Shown piece after piece: positions 58,279-64,000 of a stretch of 64,000 nt of DNA. The stretch is from Flavicella sediminum. GTDB lineage: Bacteria; Bacteroidota; Bacteroidia; Flavobacteriales; Flavobacteriaceae. Each line of letters starts with the position of its first letter. Position 1 is the first letter of the stretch. The position numbers and the translations under genes were made by a program. The notes under the pieces were generated by a model that saw only the letters and a list, made by a program, of their open reading frames with translations, searched no databases and was not told the origin of the DNA. Where the stretch lies: the NCBI RefSeq assembly GCF_006381105.1, contig NZ_VDET01000014.1, forward strand, positions 62,001-126,000, given 5' to 3'.

Positions 58279-59129
58279 TAAAATTGATTTAGTAAAGTGT
58301 AATGAGCATGTTTGCTCGTTATTTCTAGTTCCGAGGTTTTTTCATTAATCTCTTGGTAGAAATTGATATTTCGGATGTATTGATACGCGATTCGGAAAAG
58401 TTCAGATTCTTTTTCTATGTCTCCAAATAAAAGGGTATCTATACTATTTGTATCCAATTGTAACTGTTCACAAACAAATAAAATATAATAGATAAAATCT
58501 TCAGCGGTTTGGTAGTGAAACGCGTTAAAAAAAAGCAATTTTCCTTCTTCTAATACAACAATTTGAAAGCTAGATGAACTTACATTGACACACATTTTTT
58601 TAGCCTGTGTAGCCTTGAATTTGTTTGAAAGCGTTTCTAGCAATACCGAAGAGCTATGCTTGTATTCAAAACTTCCGAAAAGTGAAAATAAATAATTATT
58701 GATATTCACATAAGGTATATAAACCGCATTGGCTTGCAAAGCATCAATTTCATCAAAAGCAATAAAATCGGTCGCTAAAACCTTAATTGTATGTGTTAGG
58801 TAGCTGTCTAGTTTGTCTTCTGAAAAGTATTTTTGAGGTACAATTGTACTGAGCTCATTGTTGTAATGAACGCTTACTTTTTTAAAATTATTTTGCTGTA
58901 GCAATACATTTTCTTCAAAAATTGCTTGCAAAGGTGCTAATAGGCTTTCTGGATTTTGAATTTCCAAATGCTCTAATGAATAGGCTTCAAAGGCAATGTA
59001 TTTTGAGGAAGTACGATCATAGATACAAAAAGAAAATCCATCCAAACTAATTTGGATGGATAGATAAGTTTCTTTTAAATCATTTTTTTCTAATGATTTA
59101 CTATGTGTTTTGTTATTTGGCTTTGTCAT
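58278..59129 (-). CDS. DUF3822 family protein
   Basis: 283 residues from the ATG at 59129; an ATG seven codons upstream is also in frame. Matches the flavobacterial DUF3822 family, which has an actin/ribonuclease-H-like fold in two lobes: YLSIQISLDGFSFCIYDRTS at the N-terminus and KMCVNVSSSSFQIVVLEEGK at the start of the second lobe. Function unknown; it consistently precedes rsmD in related genomes as far as I recall. It overlaps its upstream neighbour by 17 bases and rsmD by one. Confidence 0.85.
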   Translation of the reverse strand: MTKPNNKTHSKSLEKNDLKETYLSIQISLDGFSFCIYDRTSSKYIAFEAYSLEHLEIQNPESLLAPLQAIFEENVLLQQNNFKKVSVHYNNELSTIVPQKYFSEDKLDSYLTHTIKVLATDFIAFDEIDALQANAVYIPYVNINNYLFSLFGSFEYKHSSSVLLETLSNKFKATQAKKMCVNVSSSSFQIVVLEEGKLLFFNAFHYQTAEDFIYYILFVCEQLQLDTNSIDTLLFGDIEKESELFRIAYQYIRNINFYQEINEKTSELEITSKHAHYTLLNQF

Positions 59130-59835
59130 AGAAAGGCGGCCAGTTTCCATTAGAATTTACTTCTTCTAAAGATCCAACGGCTAAGAAAGCTCCTTTTACT
59201 TCATCTCCACCAATAGCTTCTCTTTCTTGTTTTACTAAAGAAGGATCCATTCCTTTTAATAAAATAGCTTTGTCAACTTTGGCTTCAAATACAGGAACTT
59301 GTAATCCTGCAACTTTTTGTATAAAACCTGTATTGATTTCAAAATTAACAGACGTTCCAGGAACAGCTAACATTTTTGTATAATCTCTTCCTTTAAATAA
59401 AGTTTCTTTTACAGATTCGTATCCAGTAGTATCAATAACTTTTTGCTCTACTTCAACCATAATTGGTTGCCATTTTGTTCCTTTATTTACTTCAACTACT
59501 TCATTACGAGTATTGATAATGGCAAATTGTGCAGTATCTAAAAACTTAATCAATCGCTCACCATTTTTTTGGTAGTACCCAGTAATTGTTTTGTGAGCAT
59601 CTTCAGCATCACGGATCATTTTCAAATGCTCAATTACTTTTGCATATCTAGCTTTTTTCTCAATATTAAATCGGATAGGTCCCATAATACTGTCGTAAAT
59701 AGAATATCCTAAATATCCGGCTAATGATAGCAGTAATAAAGAGACTAACCATCTAAGTTTTAAAGGCACAAATTTTATAATTAGAAAAGCCAGTAACACT
59801 GTTCCAATAATACCTGCAAGTAATGTAATTATCAT
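59113..59835 (-). CDS. Membrane-anchored hypothetical protein, 240 residues
   Basis: Two N-terminal membrane segments (about 2-22 and 29-50), followed by a short helix with HLKMIRDAEDAHKTITGYYQ that looks like a pseudopilin- or minor-pilin-like amphipathic stretch. A beta-rich soluble domain follows (EVVEVNKGTKWQPIMVEVEQ; VPGTSVNFEINTGFIQKVAG) and ends GNWPPFYDKAK. No family name recognised. First gene of the 59835-57730 minus-strand operon with DUF3822 and rsmD, with its own promoter. Confidence 0.8.
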   Translation of the reverse strand: MIITLLAGIIGTVLLAFLIIKFVPLKLRWLVSLLLLSLAGYLGYSIYDSIMGPIRFNIEKKARYAKVIEHLKMIRDAEDAHKTITGYYQKNGERLIKFLDTAQFAIINTRNEVVEVNKGTKWQPIMVEVEQKVIDTTGYESVKETLFKGRDYTKMLAVPGTSVNFEINTGFIQKVAGLQVPVFEAKVDKAILLKGMDPSLVKQEREAIGGDEVKGAFLAVGSLEEVNSNGNWPPFYDKAK

Positions 59836-59863
59836 TTTGTCTAAGTTTTAATTTTGAATTAGA

Positions 59864-59871
59864 CAAATCTA
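59864..59871 (-). promoter_or_regulatory. TAGATTTG -7 box for the rsmD operon
   Basis: Exact TAnnTTTG match on the minus strand, 28 bases before the ATG at 59835. Divergent from the helicase promoter at 59917. Confidence 0.55.
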
Positions 59872-59916
59872 CAATTTTTTTTCAATGGTAAAAATTTTTA
59901 AGGCTAAATCAATTCC

Positions 59917-59924
59917 TATCTTTG
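59917..59924 (+). promoter_or_regulatory. TATCTTTG -7 box for the RecD-like helicase gene
   Basis: Exact TAnnTTTG match, 16 bases before the ATG at 59941. Confidence 0.6.
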
Positions 59925-59940
59925 CACTTTATTTCGCTAT

Positions 59941-61371
59941 ATGATCAAAACTTCCTCTAATTTTTACAAAGAACTTGTAAAATCCTTTCCCTTTGAGCCT
60001 ACGGAGACTCAAAATGTACTGTTATTAAAATTATCTGATTTTGTTTTTGACACAGAAAAGTCGGCCATATTTCTATTAAAAGGATATGCCGGAACTGGAA
60101 AAACGACAATTATTAGTACCGTAGTTAATAATTTATGGAAAATTGGGAAAAAAGAAGTCTTGTTAGCCCCAACAGGTAGGGCAGCAAAAGTAATCTCTTT
60201 GTATGCTAAAAAGAAAGCCTTTACCATTCATAAAAAAATTTACCATCCTAAAAAAACAGGAAATGGTGGTGTAGAATTTGTTCGGCAAATAAACAAGCAT
60301 ACCAATACGTTTTTTATTGTGGATGAAGCTTCTATGGTGCCTGATGCGCCAAGTAATTCTAAATTATTTGACAATGGTTCTTTGTTAGATGATTTGATGG
60401 AATACGTATACTCTGGTAAAAATTGTAAACTTATTTTAATTGGTGATACAGCACAGCTACCTCCTGTAAAGTTAGATATCAGTCCGGCCTTGGATGAAGA
60501 TAAGTTGTATTACGATTATAATAAGGAGGTTTCTTTGGTTGAATTGGATGAAGTGATGCGTCAGCATAAGAACTCTGGAATTTTAACCAATGCCACAGAA
60601 TTAAGATTGATATTAGGCGCTGATGGATTTGGTGATTTTAAATTCGATTTAAATTTTCCTGATATTACGAGATTGGTAGACGGTTATGATATTCAAGATG
60701 CCATAACAACGGCCTATGATGAAGACGGTGTAGAGGATACCGCTATTATTGTGCGTTCCAACAAAAGAGCAAATCAGTACAACCAACAAATTAGAACGCG
60801 TATTCGCGATCAGGAAAATGATATTTCTGTCGGAGATCATGTGATGGTAGTAAAAAATAACTACTATTGGATGAAAGATTCTTCGGAAGTTAGTTTTATT
60901 GCCAATGGAGATACTTTTGAAGTACTAGAAATTTTTAGCATCAAAGATTTGTACGATTTTCGTTTTGCAGAAGTTAAAATGAGAATGATTGATTATCCTT
61001 CGCAACCACCTTTAGAAACGGTTTTGATATTGGATACCTTAACTGCAGAAAGCCCGTCCTTGTCTTATGACGAATCTAATAAATTGTACCAAGAGGTAGC
61101 CAAAGATTTTGAACATATAAAATCGAAATATAAAAAATTGTTGGAGATAAAAAACAACAAGTATTTCAATGCGCTACAAGTAAAATTTAGTTATGCCATG
61201 ACCTGTCATAAATCGCAGGGTGGACAGTGGAATACGGTTTTTATAGAACAGCCTTATTTACCAGAAGGACAAAATGTAGATTATTTACGTTGGCTGTATA
61301 CCGCAGTTACCAGAGCAAAAAAGAAATTGTATTTAATTGGTTTTCAAAAAGAAGCTTTCCAAGAAGACTAA
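59941..61371 (+). CDS. RecD-like ATP-dependent helicase (SF1B)
   Basis: 476 residues. Walker A is GYAGTGKTTIIS (motif I), APTGRAAKVIS is motif Ia, VDEASMV is motif II and GDTAQLPPV is motif III. The C-terminal UvrD_C_2 region has ALQVKFSYAMTCHKSQGGQW (motif V) and WLYTAVTRAKKKLYLIGF (motif VI). It lacks the N-terminal extension of RecD2, so it is a compact RecD-like or Pif1-like helicase, presumably working in DNA repair or recombination. Substrate polarity is inferred to be 5'-3' from the SF1B motifs. Confidence 0.92.
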   Translation: MIKTSSNFYKELVKSFPFEPTETQNVLLLKLSDFVFDTEKSAIFLLKGYAGTGKTTIISTVVNNLWKIGKKEVLLAPTGRAAKVISLYAKKKAFTIHKKIYHPKKTGNGGVEFVRQINKHTNTFFIVDEASMVPDAPSNSKLFDNGSLLDDLMEYVYSGKNCKLILIGDTAQLPPVKLDISPALDEDKLYYDYNKEVSLVELDEVMRQHKNSGILTNATELRLILGADGFGDFKFDLNFPDITRLVDGYDIQDAITTAYDEDGVEDTAIIVRSNKRANQYNQQIRTRIRDQENDISVGDHVMVVKNNYYWMKDSSEVSFIANGDTFEVLEIFSIKDLYDFRFAEVKMRMIDYPSQPPLETVLILDTLTAESPSLSYDESNKLYQEVAKDFEHIKSKYKKLLEIKNNKYFNALQVKFSYAMTCHKSQGGQWNTVFIEQPYLPEGQNVDYLRWLYTAVTRAKKKLYLIGFQKEAFQED

Positions 61372-62321
61372 TTGAATCGATAAGCTAATTTGATGCTGCC
61401 ATAGGTATTGGTTTTATCATGCATTTCCTTGACTTTTTTTGAGTATTTAAGAATAGAATACTCTATAGAAAATCGTTTGATGGCATATTGAATTCCAATT
61501 TGTAAGGTATAGGTAAATGGAACCAAATTATAGGTGTCAGTATAATATGGGTTAGCCGATTTGGCTTGAATGGTAGCATCGTAAAATGCATAATTTAATG
61601 ATGGGCTGAAAAAAAGAAAAAGTTCATTACGGTAGGAACTGTTTTTGGAATTTCTTGTTAAATGGCTGCCAAAGGCTACAGAATTGTTGAGCGGGTCTAA
61701 GGCTTTGTTAAATAAATTAAACCTATTTGTTAGCTCAATGCTTGAATTTGTAAAAATAGTTCCGGCAATGACTTGTCCCGTAAAATGTAGGTCGAACCTT
61801 TTTTTTATCAATAAAGGCTGGGTATAATTTGCTTCTATTCCAAAACCAAAACGATTGGCTATTTGATCGGCCCAACCTTCAGATCGTTGAAAACCATACA
61901 AATCATGAATTACATTTTGAAATTCCTTAGCTAATGAATTTGGCCCCATGGCACCAATTTCAATACTCATTTTTAGGGCGGCTTTATTTTTTAAGAATGA
62001 AAGCCCACTGTATTTTAAAAAAGAATAACCCGCATATTGTCGGTCTCTTAAACCTGTTTCGCTTTCATAGACTTGGTTAGGGGTATACATTCTTTGCCCA
62101 ATTTGAAACTCATGGATTCTTTTTCGCTGGGTAGATTTTCCTAAATATTTAAAATAAAGAAAGGTACCGTTGGTATAATAGCGATCTCGGAAAGTGGTTA
62201 CATACAAATCATTGTCACTAATAATTCCTATTTCTTTAGAGAAATTACCTTGGGCAAAAGCACTAAATTTTTGCAGAAGTACAAATAAAATGAAGAAGAA
62301 AAGTGTTTTTTTTGAAATCAA
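61368..62321 (-). CDS. LpxR-like lipid A deacylase family outer-membrane protein
   Basis: 317 residues; signal peptide MISKKTLFFFILFVLLQKFSAFAQ. The LpxR (DUF2219) landmarks appear in order: ISDNDLYVTTFRDRYYTNGT, QRMYTPNQVYE, LRDRQYAGYSFL and GAMGPNSLAKEFQNVIHDLY followed by GWADQIANRF. These include the Asn/Asp near the N-terminus and the HxLYGF-type His expected in the active site. Salmonella LpxR removes the 3' acyloxyacyl chain of lipid A in the outer membrane. Enzyme activity here is inferred. The stop overlaps the end of the convergent helicase gene by four bases. Confidence 0.88.
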   Translation of the reverse strand: MISKKTLFFFILFVLLQKFSAFAQGNFSKEIGIISDNDLYVTTFRDRYYTNGTFLYFKYLGKSTQRKRIHEFQIGQRMYTPNQVYESETGLRDRQYAGYSFLKYSGLSFLKNKAALKMSIEIGAMGPNSLAKEFQNVIHDLYGFQRSEGWADQIANRFGFGIEANYTQPLLIKKRFDLHFTGQVIAGTIFTNSSIELTNRFNLFNKALDPLNNSVAFGSHLTRNSKNSSYRNELFLFFSPSLNYAFYDATIQAKSANPYYTDTYNLVPFTYTLQIGIQYAIKRFSIEYSILKYSKKVKEMHDKTNTYGSIKLAYRFN

Positions 62322-62382
62322 AGTAATGCAAAAGTGTTTAATTGAAACAAATATATTGAAATTTATTTGAGCATATTGTATA

Positions 62383-62411
62383 AAAAAAGCTCCTGAGAAG
62401 GAGCTTTTTTT
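62383..62411 (-). terminator. Rho-independent terminator of lipA
   Basis: Stem AAAAAAGCTCCT with AGGAGCTTTTTT around loop GAGA; T-runs are present on both strands, but the position fits termination of lipA on the minus strand. Confidence 0.85.
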
Positions 62412-62493
62412 TATTAACCAAACTTAATTTTATGAAATGAAAGGAAACCACCCCCTTCATAAAACATAAACACAAGTATCGTGCCAAAGTTTG

Positions 62494-63363
62494 TTATTCT
62501 AAATGTTTTTGTGCTTTATAAGAAGATCTTACCAAGGCGCCACTTTCTACATGCCTAAATCCTAAATCCAATCCTATTTTTTTATATTTTTCAAATTGCT
62601 CTGGCGTAATAAATTCTTTTACTGGCAAATGTTTTTTACTTGGTTGTAAATACTGACCTATAGTAACAATATCAACTTTTGCTTTTGCTAAATCGTGTAA
62701 GGTTTCAATAACCTCTTCTTCAGTTTCTCCTAAACCTAACATAATACCAGATTTAGTTCTTTTTTGACCGTTGTCTTTAAGGTATTTTAAAACCTCTAAA
62801 CTACGATCGTATTTAGCCTGAATTCTAACTTCACGAGTTAGTCTTCTTACCGTTTCTAAATTATGAGAAATTACTTCAGGAGCAACGGCTATCAAACGAT
62901 CAATGTTTTTTTCAATTCCTTGAAAATCTGGAATCAATGTTTCTAAGGTCGTTGTAGGATTGGCTCTTCTTATGGCTTTTACTGTTTCTACCCAAATAAT
63001 AGAACCTCCATCTTTTAAGTCGTCTCTGTCAACAGAAGTAACCACGGCATGTTTGATACTCATCAATTTGATGGAGCGGGCTACCTTTTCTGGTTCGTCC
63101 CATTCTACCGTATCTGGCTTTCCTGTTTTTACACCACAAAAACCACAAGAACGGGTACATGTATTTCCTAAGATCATAAAGGTCGCCGTTCCTTCTCCCC
63201 AGCATTCTCCCATATTCGGACAACTACCACTCGTACAAATTGTATTTAATTTGTATTTGTCTACTAATCCTCTTAGTTCTGTATATTTTTTTCCAACCGG
63301 TAACTTAACTCTAAGCCATTTCGGTTTTGCAACTCTTTCTTTTACTTCAGTGTTTTCAGACAT
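62494..63363 (-). CDS. lipA: Lipoyl synthase
   Basis: Radical-SAM enzyme that inserts two sulfur atoms into octanoyl groups on the E2 and H proteins. 289 residues. The auxiliary cluster Cys43, Cys48 and Cys54 (CTSGSCPNMGEC) and the radical-SAM cluster Cys69, Cys73 and Cys76 (CTRSCGFC) are all present, as is the C-terminal RSSY motif that ligates the auxiliary iron (VRSSYKAQK). Monocistronic, with a TAACTTTG promoter box; lipB is not in the window. Confidence 0.97.
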   Translation of the reverse strand: MSENTEVKERVAKPKWLRVKLPVGKKYTELRGLVDKYKLNTICTSGSCPNMGECWGEGTATFMILGNTCTRSCGFCGVKTGKPDTVEWDEPEKVARSIKLMSIKHAVVTSVDRDDLKDGGSIIWVETVKAIRRANPTTTLETLIPDFQGIEKNIDRLIAVAPEVISHNLETVRRLTREVRIQAKYDRSLEVLKYLKDNGQKRTKSGIMLGLGETEEEVIETLHDLAKAKVDIVTIGQYLQPSKKHLPVKEFITPEQFEKYKKIGLDLGFRHVESGALVRSSYKAQKHLE

Positions 63364-63385
63364 TTCCGAATCGAATTTAATAGGG

Positions 63386-63393
63386 CAAAGTTA
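63386..63393 (-). promoter_or_regulatory. TAACTTTG -7 box for lipA
   Basis: Exact TAnnTTTG match on the minus strand, 22 bases before the ATG. Confidence 0.6.
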
Positions 63394-63502
63394 CAAATAA
63401 CTGCAATAATGGTTGCTACAGAATGGAAACTAATTATGACGTGCTTTAAATTATTACGCAAAAGAGTTTTTTCGCTTTAAAATAAAATGACATTGCTAAA
63501 AT

Positions 63503-64000
63503 TTAACGCAAGGTAATGGTGTTTTTTAAAGGTATCGCAGCTCCTAATTTTTGGCTCAATGGACTAGGAGAGGAGTTGCCAATAAGAATTTCATACGTTC
63601 CTTTTAGCCAAACTTTTTCACCTTTTTTATTGATTACTTTTAAATCCTCAGGACTTAAGTTGAACACAATATTTTTCTTCTCTCCTTTTTTTAAAGAAAT
63701 TCTTTGAAATCCTTTTAAGCTAGTCAATGGTAAATTTTCTGTGTTTTTTAAAGGACTCACATACAATTGTACAACTTCATCCATATCAAAATTCCCTGTA
63801 TTAGCAACATCAACGCTAATTGTCAACTCTTTATTTTTTCTAATTTTTGTTGAAGATAAAACCAAGTTGTCAAATTTTGTAGAAGAATATGTCAAGCCAA
63901 AACCAAAGGGAAACATTGGTTCTTTCGTCATGTATTTATAGGTTCTTCCTTTCATTGAATAATCTTCAAATGCAGGTAACTGAGCTACATTCTTAGGGAA
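63503..64000 (-). CDS. Glycoside hydrolase family 3 C-terminal part, 5' end outside window
   Basis: The frame is open to base 64000 and reads FPKNVAQLPAFEDYSMKGRT, continuing into YKYMTKEPMFPFGFGLTYSS. This is the hallmark junction between the GH3 C-terminal alpha/beta sandwich and the fibronectin-III-like domain. The rest (about 120 residues) is that Fn3-like domain: ISVDVANTGNFDMDEVVQLY, LKGFQRISLKKGEKKNIVF and LKGTYEILIGNSSPSPL. The ATG at 63953-63955 is internal. GH3 enzymes are beta-glucosidases, xylosidases or similar; the catalytic domain is not visible, so specificity is unknown. About 120 bases separate it from lipA. Confidence 0.9.
   Translation of the reverse strand, partial: FPKNVAQLPAFEDYSMKGRTYKYMTKEPMFPFGFGLTYSSTKFDNLVLSSTKIRKNKELTISVDVANTGNFDMDEVVQLYVSPLKNTENLPLTSLKGFQRISLKKGEKKNIVFNLSPEDLKVINKKGEKVWLKGTYEILIGNSSPSPLSQKLGAAIPLKNTITLR

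Overview
The window reads as chromosomal DNA of a member of the Bacteroidota, almost certainly a Flavobacteriaceae. The support is: A+T-rich sequence; many TAnnTTTG -7 promoter boxes with no clear Shine-Dalgarno sequences; a PorV2-type protein and a type IX secretion sorting-domain remnant; GLPGL-family proteins, DUF4249, DUF2490 and DUF3822 proteins; a flavobacterial-type DnaJ and MurA; and a three-subunit transhydrogenase. The assignment rests on gene content only, because there is no 16S rRNA gene here. No tRNA, CRISPR array, prophage or intact insertion sequence was seen.

Layout. 1-9.4 kb is core metabolism: the end of murA, grpE-dnaJ, the RNase P RNA gene (rnpB), and two adjacent aconitase genes of different families (acnB, acnA). 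9.4-12.7 kb holds small hypothetical genes, a vWA lipoprotein and a Crp/Fnr regulator. 13.0-23.3 kb is the main accessory region. It is a tightly packed + strand operon of five tandem GLPGL-family secreted proteins, a TonB-receptor-like outer-membrane barrel, a DUF1573 lipoprotein, a dedicated signal peptidase I and a large transglutaminase-like protein. 23.4-30 kb has lipoprotein and membrane genes and a minus-strand operon of porV2, lnt and a Crp-family regulator. 30.1-33.7 kb is a second compact accessory operon: VTC-domain polyphosphate-polymerase-like protein, DUF4956 membrane protein, DUF2490 outer-membrane protein and a CotH-kinase lipoprotein. 33.9-47.3 kb is mostly housekeeping (pssA, phnA-type protein, YfcC-type carrier, pnuC, topB, glycosyltransferase, rlmH, nadC, YihY), plus a PspC mini-protein that is easily missed. 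47.4-52.6 kb contains two decayed genes (a T9SS cargo remnant and a DUF4249 fragment) on either side of the pnt transhydrogenase operon. 52.8-64 kb carries a carboxypeptidase-regulatory-like protein, hisS, folE, a DEAD-box helicase, an rsmD operon, a RecD-like helicase, an LpxR-like protein, lipA and the 3' end of a glycoside hydrolase family 3 gene.

Most interesting. (1) The 13.0-23.3 kb GLPGL/OMP/DUF1573/signal peptidase/transglutaminase-like operon looks like a self-contained envelope export and processing system, and its tandem paralogues show mosaic, recently recombined sequence. (2) The VTC-DUF4956-DUF2490-CotH operon couples a polyphosphate-polymerase fold to a secreted protein-kinase fold. 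Smaller points are a Cys-to-Asp MurA, a DnaJ that keeps only two of its four zinc motifs, a repeat-like noncoding element after rnpB, apparent leaderless promoters, and several overlapping start/stop junctions.
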